5,587 nt of DNA from Nitrosomonas sp. (lineage in GTDB: Bacteria; Pseudomonadota; Gammaproteobacteria; Burkholderiales; Nitrosomonadaceae), in assembly GCA_003514765.1 (NCBI GenBank), contig DOOY01000052.1, forward strand, positions 1-5,587, in the 5' to 3' direction. Every line of letters begins with the position of its first letter. The stretch's first letter is position 1. The position numbers and the translations under genes are program-made. The notes beneath the pieces are model-generated. The model worked only from the letters and a program-made list of their open reading frames with translations, had not been told where the DNA came from and did not search any database. Below, in pieces: positions 1 through 4,525 of this stretch.

Positions 1-79
1 ATTTTTTGCCAGATAGCAGCCGGATTTCTTCATGTTGGAATATCCGGTTACGTCGCCAGTGATTAAAACGCCATGACAT
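1..79 (-). CDS. Possible N-terminal fragment of an unidentified protein, running off the left edge
   Basis: Reading the minus strand from ATG at 79-77 gives 26 uninterrupted codons to the window edge, starting MSWRFNHWRRNRIFQHEE. The peptide is rich in Trp, Arg and His. A Trp/Arg-rich start is seen in several families, including M90/MtfA-type peptidases, but the stretch is too short to name. No convincing Shine-Dalgarno sequence precedes the ATG. If real, the gene is divergent from the serine acetyltransferase gene and shares the 80-217 upstream region with it. An open frame of this length can arise by chance, so this is a tentative call. Confidence 0.3.
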   Translation of the reverse strand, partial: MSWRFNHWRRNRIFQHEEIRLLSGKK

Positions 80-99
80 GGTGATCTAAAGATGAAGCT

Positions 100-130
100 T
101 TGCATGTATATAAATTCTTTACATTATAAT
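100..130 (+). promoter_or_regulatory. Candidate sigma-70 promoter of the serine acetyltransferase gene
   Basis: A perfect -10 box TATAAT lies at 125-130. The best -35 candidate is TTGCAT at 100-105, giving a 19-bp spacer, which is longer than optimal. The region is very AT-rich, so other -10-like hexamers exist (for example around 172-180). The -10 box lies between the arms of the inverted repeat at 113-152, which would suit a repressed or otherwise regulated promoter. Confidence 0.35.
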
Positions 131-152
131 AATGAATAAAAGGTAAAGAATT
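113..152. repeat. Perfect 10-bp inverted repeat flanking a TATAAT box
   Basis: AATTCTTTAC (113-122) and GTAAAGAATT (143-152) are exact reverse complements separated by 20 bp, so the arm centres are 30 bp apart (about three helical turns). The -10-like TATAAT at 125-130 is in the spacer. This could be a two-site operator for a regulator of the downstream acetyltransferase gene, or a hairpin in transcripts that start further upstream. No regulator family can be assigned from the arms. Confidence 0.5.
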
Positions 153-217
153 ATCGTTAATCATATTAATTAGATAAAATAAAAGTCTGATTTTGATGAG
201 CAGAGGTTAAAAATAGA

Positions 218-1153
218 GTGACCAATACAAAAAGAACGCGGGATATTCAAGTGAGAAGCACCCATCTGGAAGTTGATGATATTGTTTCAAAATTAAGAGC
301 TTTACGTATCGCGTCTCTGGAAAGTCGCAAGCGACATGACCGTCCGCCTAAACTGCCATCGCGGAAAATACTTGCAAATGTTGCAGAAGGTTTAAGTGCT
401 GCTTTGTTTCCGAATCGCCTAGGATCTTCAGAACTGGCAGACGAAGGGATTGACCATTATGTGGGTCACATCCTCAATGTGACATTGCGCGATTTGATGG
501 TGCAAATTCAGCATGAATTGCATTATAACTCAGGCTTGGAAACGCTTGGATGCGAGGATCAGAAAAAATCAATAGCGATTACGCAGGCGTTTGCCAAGCG
601 TTTACCGGAAATTCGGGTTTTGTTGGATAGTGATATTATTGCAGCCTATGAGGGCGATCCGGCTGCGCGTAATGTTGATGAAGTACTGGTTTGTTATCCG
701 GGTATTATGGCGATTACGCATTATCGGCTGGCGCATGAGTTACATAATCTGGGTGTGCCGCTGATTGCACGTATGATTTCAGAAATTGCACACTCGGTTA
801 CAGGTATAGAAATTCATCCCGGTGCGCAAATAGGCGGTAGTTTTTTTATAGATCATGGAACTGGAGTGGTAATCGGTGAGACAGCCATTATCGGTCAGAA
901 TGTGCGCCTGTATCAGGCGGTAACACTGGGTGCCAAACGTTTTCCAGTTGATGAAAGCGGTGCGCTGGTAAAAGGTAATTTACGTCATCCGATAGTGGAA
1001 GATGACGTCGTGATTTATGCGGGGGCAACCATTCTGGGCCGAATCACTATCGGCCGTGGTTCAACGATTGGCGGTAATGTCTGGTTGACGCATAGTGTAC
1101 CGCCCGGCAGTAATATATCGCAGGTTCAAACACCTCATAAAAAATCAGTGTGA
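218..1153 (+). CDS. cysE: Serine O-acetyltransferase, EpsC/CysE type
   Basis: This cytoplasmic enzyme transfers acetyl from acetyl-CoA to L-serine, giving O-acetylserine, the acceptor for cysteine synthesis. Of 311 residues, about 1-175 form the long alpha-helical N-terminal part (with GDPAA at 146-150 and a YRLAHEL segment at 169-175). About 195-298 form the left-handed beta-helix of hexapeptide repeats. The active-site stretch EIHPGAQIGG (198-207) and DHGTGVVIGET (212-222) carries the catalytic His213; RHP (256-258) matches the conserved CoA-side His of CysE. The position of E. coli CysE Asp143 is Glu198, as in the Bacillus/EpsC-like class. The protein ends KKSV, without the terminal Ile that anchors CysE to CysK, so a classical cysteine synthase complex is doubtful. 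Start is GTG 218 with AGAGG at 202-206 (11-nt spacer); GTG 251 behind a GGGA at 240-243 is an alternative. The family call is secure; the symbol could also be epsC. Confidence 0.9.
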   Translation: MTNTKRTRDIQVRSTHLEVDDIVSKLRALRIASLESRKRHDRPPKLPSRKILANVAEGLSAALFPNRLGSSELADEGIDHYVGHILNVTLRDLMVQIQHELHYNSGLETLGCEDQKKSIAITQAFAKRLPEIRVLLDSDIIAAYEGDPAARNVDEVLVCYPGIMAITHYRLAHELHNLGVPLIARMISEIAHSVTGIEIHPGAQIGGSFFIDHGTGVVIGETAIIGQNVRLYQAVTLGAKRFPVDESGALVKGNLRHPIVEDDVVIYAGATILGRITIGRGSTIGGNVWLTHSVPPGSNISQVQTPHKKSV

Positions 1154-1165
1154 TACACAATTTTT
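1140..1165 (+). terminator. Weak terminator-like hairpin at the end of the acetyltransferase gene
   Basis: AAAAAT (1140-1145) pairs with ATTTTT (1160-1165), and inside it GTGT (1148-1151) pairs with ACAC (1155-1158), around a GAT loop. The stop codon lies in the hairpin and the 3' arm ends in five T residues. The stem is AU-rich with a small internal loop, so termination would be modest at best. Confidence 0.3.
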
Positions 1166-1487
1166 CAAGGCAGATGTAAATAGCGCTTGCTCTGAGACTC
1201 AGCCTGTAATGATGACGCTGCCAAACGATAACTTCGAAGTTGAATCCAAGTGATATAAACATGCAGCTTGCTTTTAAGGATCGATTGAACATATGGTTCA
1301 CTGACGCTGATAATGCGACCGCCATAGTGTCGGTGAATTTTGTACATTCATACCGCTGATTGTACAGATGCGGTTACCCTTATTAGAGCATGGTGCTTTT
1401 TGTGTTAAAACGTTTAAGCTTGGCTAAGCTAAGCTAAGCTGAGGTAGATTCTTTTGAGATGTCTATTCAGTTTTTACGTTAATGGTT
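1154..1487. other. Gene-free convergent spacer with small dyads
   Basis: No supportable gene lies between the two converging stop codons. The minus-strand open frames here have no recognisable protein features. Visible structure: a 12-bp perfect palindrome AACTTCGAAGTT (1230-1241); two copies of TTGTACA (1340-1346 and 1360-1366) spaced exactly 20 bp, interleaved with ACCGC (1352-1356) and its complement GCGGT (1370-1374); and an AAGCT pentamer array (1416-1440). Nothing here was recognised as an RNA gene or mobile element. Confidence 0.55.
1416..1440. repeat. AAGCT pentanucleotide tandem repeat, five units
   Basis: The 25 bases are five consecutive 5-mers: AAGCT, TGGCT (variant), AAGCT, AAGCT, AAGCT. 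The array lies in the convergent spacer, 48 bp beyond the stop codon of the GIDE-domain gene. It is outside any coding frame, so length changes would not shift a gene. Confidence 0.75.
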
Positions 1488-1508
1488 TTAAGATTCAAAA
1501 AACTGAAT
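1465..1508 (-). repeat. 11-bp perfect inverted repeat spanning the stop codon of the GIDE-domain gene
   Basis: ATTCAGTTTTT (1465-1475) and AAAAACTGAAT (1498-1508) are exact reverse complements with a 22-nt spacer. The right arm encodes the last residues of the GIDE protein (IQFF) and the stop codon at 1488-1490 is in the loop. It may act as the 3' hairpin of the lemA-GIDE transcript. No T tract follows it on the minus strand, so it is not a classical intrinsic terminator. Confidence 0.45.
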
Positions 1509-2408
1509 TATTAGAAACGCTACAAAAAGCAGTGCACCTATTAGACTAAGAATTGCGTGGCTACGAAATTTTTTTGCCAGTGTTTTCTGGCTAAATGTGG
1601 ACAAAATAAAAGGGTGTTGTTTGTGAGTTGTGTTGCTGAGTGTGTAAACTGTCGGCATTCCAGATAAACGTTGACGGCGCTTTTCGGCTTCCCGGCTGGC
1701 TGCTGCGCGCACTGTTTCCCATTCAAGTATGTTTATTTCCCCGTTTTTGTCTTGGTCAAAGCGGTTAAGGATTTGATTGTAATCTTGCTTCCATTCCCGG
1801 ATTACCTGTCCAGTTATTTGATGATTACTTGGTACAGCGCGGCCGCCGCCGCTCGTCTTGAAATTACCCAGCGCATAGATTAGATCGTGTACATAAATAA
1901 ACTTTTCTATATAACGATAGCGCCGACCGCCAATGACGCTGAAAAAAATGTTCGTGTTTTTTGTTTGTTTTGGCCTTTCTGTGTTGCCATACCAAGTACG
2001 TGAATGCTCTGTCAAGACTTCTGCGCCTTCCGGATCAATTACGCAAATTCCAGTGTTGTCTTGTATTAGAAAGGAGCATTTACTTGTTCCTTCTTCAACT
2101 GTAGACCAATGGCTGTTTTTTCCAGAACGTTGGTAACGCTGTATTTTGTAGGTATACCAGACGCAAGCATTACCAGAAAGCGGTGCAATCAGTTCCCTAT
2201 TTTTGCCATATGAAACAGTACCTTTGATTTCAACATAGCCTTGAGAAGCAGAACGTATTTTAGAAGTGGGGGTGTCTTCGATCAATCGCGCACGCTTTAG
2301 ATAATGGAAAGTCAACCAGAAACAGATCAATACCACGGAAGAGGAGAAGATCAGGAAAAAAAGCTGATTCTCACTTTGCAGTAATGAGTTTCCGTGCGCA
2401 GGTATCAT
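1488..2408 (-). CDS. Membrane protein with GIDE domain and EF-hand loop
   Basis: 306 residues. A hydrophobic segment at about 16-37 is followed by a GIDE-type domain (about 50-185), with typical blocks: SQGYVEIKGTV (55-65), the core APLSGNACVWYTYKIQRY (75-92), a CSFLIQDNTGICVIDPEGAEV segment, and a YRYIEKFIYVHDLIYALGNF strand region. A SGGGR linker (186-190) follows, then an EF-hand loop at 218-229 with D218, D220, N222, G223, I225 and E229 in canonical positions. A basic stretch (237-247) precedes a C-terminal membrane segment at about 284-303. GIDE domains occur in eukaryotic MAPL/MULAN ubiquitin ligases, but no RING finger is present here, so no ligase activity is implied. ATG 2408 overlaps the LemA stop codon by 4 bp, implying translational coupling. 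The biochemical role is unknown; a membrane stress or envelope function with LemA is inference. Confidence 0.85.
   Translation of the reverse strand: MIPAHGNSLLQSENQLFFLIFSSSVVLICFWLTFHYLKRARLIEDTPTSKIRSASQGYVEIKGTVSYGKNRELIAPLSGNACVWYTYKIQRYQRSGKNSHWSTVEEGTSKCSFLIQDNTGICVIDPEGAEVLTEHSRTWYGNTERPKQTKNTNIFFSVIGGRRYRYIEKFIYVHDLIYALGNFKTSGGGRAVPSNHQITGQVIREWKQDYNQILNRFDQDKNGEINILEWETVRAAASREAEKRRQRLSGMPTVYTLSNTTHKQHPFILSTFSQKTLAKKFRSHAILSLIGALLFVAFLIIQFFES
1722..1757 (-). other. EF-hand calcium-binding loop encoded within the GIDE-domain gene
   Basis: The 12-residue loop DQDKNGEINILE fits the canonical EF-hand: acidic or Asn side chains at loop positions 1, 3 and 5, Gly at 6, Ile at 8 and Glu at 12. 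It is preceded by an amphipathic stretch (EWKQDYNQILNRF) and followed by a helix rich in Ala, Glu and Arg, as expected for a helix-loop-helix. Only one such loop is seen. Confidence 0.8.
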
Positions 2409-2977
2409 TGGAATAATACACTCACCTTGACATCTGCTTTGTCAGTTTCTGAAAATTCAAGTAAATCAAATGCTTTGAAACCAAAGGCTCTTGCAACTAT
2501 CACATCGGGAAACTGTTCAATGCGAACATTATTTAAGTTGGTGGATTCGTTATAAAATTCTCGTCGATCTGCAATGTCATGCTCTAAGGCGGTAATGCGT
2601 GTTTGCAAATGCTGGAATGAATCATTTGCTTTGAGCTCTGGATAAGATTCCGCAAGTGCAAATAAATTGCCAAGTCCCAGGCGAAGTTGGGTTTCAGCTG
2701 CTCCCAGCGCCTGCATGTTAGAATCTTGTTGCGCATTTGCGACAGCAGAACGCGCTTTTATAATTGTTTCCAAGGTATCTTTTTCATAGTTCATGTATTT
2801 TTTGCAGGTCTCCACGAGTTTAGGTAGCTCATCGTGGCGCTGTTTGAGTAAAACATCTATGTTTGCCCAAGCTTTGGAGACATTGTGCTTCAGTCTGATG
2901 AGATTGTTGTATATAAGTACTAAATAAACAATGAGTAGACACAAAATTACCAAGACCATTATTGTAGAAATTTCCAC
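2405..2977 (-). CDS. lemA: LemA family membrane protein
   Basis: 190 residues, the usual LemA length. A single membrane segment (about 6-24) is followed by the LemA signature: YNNLIRLKHNVSKAWANIDV (23-42), LLKQRHDELPKLVETCKKYM (43-62), then a long helical region. The conserved LFALAESYPELKANDSFQHL stretch (105-124) and RREFYNESTNLNNVRI (138-153) are clear, with the C-terminal FPD and FGF motifs present. LemA proteins are membrane-anchored helical bundles of unsettled function. Start is GTG 2977: a GGGGA lies 7 nt upstream on the minus strand, while ATG 2959 (residue 7) would cut into the membrane segment. The stop codon overlaps the start of the GIDE-domain gene (ATGA), so the two form an operon. 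The gene is divergent from flgM. Confidence 0.92.
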   Translation of the reverse strand: MEISTIMVLVILCLLIVYLVLIYNNLIRLKHNVSKAWANIDVLLKQRHDELPKLVETCKKYMNYEKDTLETIIKARSAVANAQQDSNMQALGAAETQLRLGLGNLFALAESYPELKANDSFQHLQTRITALEHDIADRREFYNESTNLNNVRIEQFPDVIVARAFGFKAFDLLEFSETDKADVKVSVLFQ

Positions 2978-3280
2978 TATTTATTCCCCATAAGAATTAA
3001 TAAAATGCATAAATAATCTGTTGCAATAAACAATGCTACATTTAACATATCTGACTGCATCGGATTGTTATGGGATAAAATTAAGCGATTAATTGGCTAT
3101 CATTTTAAAAACACATCGTTTACAAATAAGATTTAGATAATGTGTTTTTAAGTACAAAGAAAAGAAGAGGTTTTCTTGCATTATTTCGAACTTGACGTTA
3201 GTATTTGATTTCGCTTTGATTTATAGAAGGATTATGTTGAATTAGTAGTATTTCTTTTTTTAAGATACAGGTAATTTGAC
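2978..3280. other. AT-rich divergent spacer between lemA and flgM
   Basis: No gene is supported in this stretch of about 300 bp. It must hold the lemA promoter on the minus strand; only weak hexamer matches were found (for example TTGCAA followed 17 nt later by TTATTA), so no promoter is called. It also contains the 12-bp inverted repeat at 3105-3151. The sigma-28 promoter for flgM lies immediately to its right. Confidence 0.5.
3105..3151. repeat. 12-bp perfect inverted repeat between lemA and flgM
   Basis: TTAAAAACACAT (3105-3116) and ATGTGTTTTTAA (3140-3151) are exact reverse complements with a 23-nt spacer (3117-3139). It lies between divergent genes, 128 bp upstream of the lemA start and about 190 bp upstream of the flgM start, so it is not placed to terminate either gene. 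An operator pair, a leader hairpin in an unrecognised transcript or a mobile-element remnant are all possible. Confidence 0.55.
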
Positions 3281-3307
3281 TAAAGTTTTGAACTAGGGTG
3301 TCGATGA
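3281..3307 (+). promoter_or_regulatory. Sigma-28 (FliA) promoter of flgM-flgN
   Basis: TAAAGTTT at 3281-3288 is identical to the classical sigma-28 -35 element. After exactly 11 bp comes GTCGATGA (3300-3307), which matches 6 of 8 positions of GCCGATAA. The spacing is the canonical one. Transcription would start near 3314, upstream of the TTG start at 3343. This fits the autoregulatory logic in which sigma-28 drives synthesis of its own anti-sigma factor. Confidence 0.82.
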
Positions 3308-3330
3308 AGCATTCAATCAAAATACATCAT

Positions 3331-3336
3331 AAGGAA
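3331..3336 (+). promoter_or_regulatory. Shine-Dalgarno sequence that decides the flgM start
   Basis: AAGGAA at 3331-3336 places its AGGA core 7 nt before TTG 3343. No comparable site precedes GTG 3298 or ATG 3304, both of which lie inside or at the edge of the sigma-28 -10 element. Confidence 0.75.
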
Positions 3337-3342
3337 GTTAAA

Positions 3343-3657
3343 TTGAAAATCGATAATTCAATACAATCAGTACCGAATGTTTCAGCCAATGATGGTAAAA
3401 AACGTACTGATGCATCGCCTACTGTTGGCGTAGGCCAAGAAAATGCAAGTAATGCCGTTCATATTAGCTCGCGTGCATCGAACTTGCAATCAATCGATGG
3501 CGGTTCGGTAAATGGCTCAGTTGTTGATATGTCTCGTGTACAGGAAATTAAACAAGCAATTAGCGATGGTGCTTTCAAGGTTAACCCTGACGTCGTTGCC
3601 GATCGTTTACTTGAAACTGTTAAAGAACTAATCAAGTCTAAAGAAGGTGATTCTTAA
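3343..3657 (+). CDS. flgM: Anti-sigma-28 factor FlgM
   Basis: FlgM binds and inhibits sigma-28 (FliA) until the hook-basal body is complete and then is exported. With the TTG start the protein is 104 residues, close to the usual size of about 100, and begins MKIDNSIQSV like other FlgM proteins. Residues 5-58 are polar, Ser/Asn/Gly-rich and probably disordered. The C-terminal sigma-binding helices are clear: VDMSRVQEIKQAISDGAFKV (61-80) and NPDVVADRLLETVKELI (81-97). The frame is open upstream to GTG 3298, but that start would add 15 atypical residues encoded partly by the promoter itself, so it is rejected. The stop codon TAA overlaps the flgN ATG by one base, so the two are probably translationally coupled. 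Confidence 0.9.
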   Translation: MKIDNSIQSVPNVSANDGKKRTDASPTVGVGQENASNAVHISSRASNLQSIDGGSVNGSVVDMSRVQEIKQAISDGAFKVNPDVVADRLLETVKELIKSKEGDS

Positions 3658-4106
3658 TGTTTGTAATAAAAACTGCTGAGGAGTTCGTTGCTGCCATTAA
3701 TACTGAAAGAAACACTGTTCAAGTATTTGTAAAATTGCTTGAGAAAGAAGAAGATGCATTAATTCATGGACGGATAGACGAACTCGATAAGCTTGCCTCT
3801 GACAAAGTCCGGCTGGCTGAAAAATTGGAGTGTCTGGTTAAACAGCGCATTCAGTATTTGTCGTTTCTAGGTTTTTCTTTGGATAAAGCTGGTATGCAGC
3901 TATGGTTATCAAGGCAGGCAGATGATGAATTGCAAACAATTTGGGATGAGTTAGTTCAGCTTGCTTCAGTCGCCCAGCAAATCAATCAGACAAATGGAAA
4001 GATTATTTCGGCGCAGTTACAACATAGTCAGCGCGCATACATGGCATTACAAGGAGCGGCTGGAAATATCAATCTTTATGGCCCCAAGGGGCAGGCTTTT
4101 ATTTGA
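3657..4106 (+). CDS. flgN: Flagellar export chaperone FlgN
   Basis: FlgN is a cytoplasmic chaperone for the hook-filament junction proteins FlgK and FlgL and delivers them to the flagellar export gate. The 149-residue product is almost entirely helical, with heptad-like Leu/Ile spacing from about residue 8 to 60, including LLEKEEDALIHGRIDELDKL (27-46), a common FlgN pattern. A second helical region covers about 75-135, with the QINQTNGKIISAQL stretch (108-121) typical of the family, and the C-terminus has the characteristic YGPKGQ (141-146). It starts on ATG 3657, overlapping the flgM stop. No other flagellar gene follows; degraded insertion-sequence DNA begins within about 100-150 bp of its stop codon. 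No clear terminator was found downstream. Confidence 0.9.
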   Translation: MFVIKTAEEFVAAINTERNTVQVFVKLLEKEEDALIHGRIDELDKLASDKVRLAEKLECLVKQRIQYLSFLGFSLDKAGMQLWLSRQADDELQTIWDELVQLASVAQQINQTNGKIISAQLQHSQRAYMALQGAAGNINLYGPKGQAFI

Positions 4107-4215
4107 TATGCTTTCAAAGTTGAGTGTTTAGAAAAAGAAGGTGCAACAGTATATTTGTCAATATAATTAAATCTGAAAAATTCAAATATTCATGGTGCCG
4201 ATACCGTGATGTCTC

Positions 4216-4243
4216 GATGTGTCCAGAAAAGTGTTGACACATC
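4216..4243. repeat. 8-bp perfect inverted repeat at the edge of the IS110 fragment
   Basis: GATGTGTC (4216-4223) and GACACATC (4236-4243) are exact complements with a 12-nt loop. The repeat sits about 10 bp beyond the point where the IS110-family protein similarity stops. It may be a target or end remnant of a mobile element, or a stem in the flgMN 3' region. No T tract follows on either strand, so it is not called a terminator. Confidence 0.45.
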
Positions 4244-4252
4244 AGTAGTCTG

Positions 4253-4450
4253 CTTGCCACCGCTGGAACGTTGCTTAGGCACCAGTCCCAGCCATGCTGT
4301 CAATTGTCTCCCGTTTTTATACTCTGTTGCATTCCCCACTGTTGCCACAATGGCACTCGCCGTGATCGGGCCAATACCGGGAATCGCCTCCAGTTTTTGA
4401 CTGGCTTCGTTCGCCTTGTGCCACAGATTGATCTGCAACTCCAGCGCATT
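4253..4450 (-). pseudogene. IS110-family transposase fragment (Transposase_20 region), truncated at both ends
   Basis: The minus-strand frame encodes about 66 residues of the conserved C-terminal Transposase_20 part of IS110/IS1111-type transposases. It runs from ALELQINLWHKANEASQKLE through the helix-hairpin-helix IPGIGPITASAIVATVG to the hallmark WLGLVPKQRSSGGK. Intact relatives continue with a block like TRLLGISKRGD; here the similarity stops after GGK near 4253 and the frame reads on as unrelated residues. Upstream, stop codons TGA (4456-4454) and TAA (4459-4457) sit just before the first recognisable residues, and the whole N-terminal DEDD catalytic half is missing. It is non-functional. 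The start codon nearest the frame (TTG 4438) is meaningless. The fragment abuts the left part of a second element at about 4451, suggesting that the second element's insertion or a deletion cut it. Confidence 0.85.
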
Positions 4451-4486
4451 GACTCATTAAAAATCAAACTTTTTAGAGCCGTTGCC

Positions 4487-4525
4487 TCATCTAAAATCAC
4501 ACTACTTGAAAGGAGTTTTAGATGA
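4487..4525 (+). promoter_or_regulatory. Hairpin sequestering the transposase start codon
   Basis: TCATCTAAAA (4487-4496) and TTTTAGATGA (4516-4525) are exact reverse complements with a 19-nt loop. The ATG at 4522-4524 is wholly in the 3' arm and the Shine-Dalgarno AGGAG (4511-4515) is in the loop next to it. A further TTTTAGA at 4471-4477 can pair with 4490-4496 instead, which would free the start codon. Start-region hairpins that damp translation of read-through transcripts are known in IS10 and IS50; a similar role here is inference. Confidence 0.55.
4511..4515 (+). promoter_or_regulatory. Shine-Dalgarno sequence of the integrase-type transposase
   Basis: AGGAG lies 6 nt before ATG 4522, a near-ideal spacing, and sits in the loop of the hairpin described at 4487-4525. 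It supports ATG 4522 as the original start. Confidence 0.65.

Noticed and set aside
1047..1347. Minus-strand frames of 92 and 60 codons overlapping the cysE end and the spacer
   Set aside because: The first overlaps the cysE C-terminal coding region; neither has a convincing ribosome site nor a recognisable motif.
1416..1440. AAGCT array as a CRISPR or phase-variation tract
   Set aside because: There are no spacers between units, and the array is outside any coding frame or promoter.
1541..1726. Minus-strand 61-codon frame inside the GIDE-domain gene
   Set aside because: It overlaps the real gene in another frame and has no family-like content.
1834..1856. GC-rich GCGGCCGCC patch as a foreign insertion
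   Set aside because: It simply encodes the Gly-rich linker (SGGGRA) of the GIDE protein in frame.
1671..2136. Plus-strand open frames of 67-70 codons within the GIDE-domain gene
   Set aside because: They are antisense shadows of a well-supported coding sequence and show no recognisable protein features.
1722..2408. Calling the GIDE protein an E3 ubiquitin ligase
   Set aside because: The GIDE domain is shared with MAPL/MULAN, but no RING cysteine/histidine pattern exists in this protein.
3234..3245. ATG TTG AAT TAG mini-ORF behind AGAAGG upstream of flgM
   Set aside because: The three-codon frame precedes the mapped-by-pattern sigma-28 promoter, so it would not be in the main flgM transcript, and the spacing to the AGAAGG is too short.
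3298..3342. GTG 3298 as the flgM start
   Set aside because: It lies inside the sigma-28 promoter, has no ribosome site, and adds 15 residues not typical of FlgM; TTG 3343 fits better.
4300..4500. Minus-strand 66-codon frame over the IS110 remnant
   Set aside because: It is an out-of-frame reading of the same transposase fragment; the family motifs are in the neighbouring frame.
4206..4525. Plus-strand frames of 64 and 84 codons across the IS110 remnant
   Set aside because: They are antisense to the recognisable transposase fragment and carry no motif.
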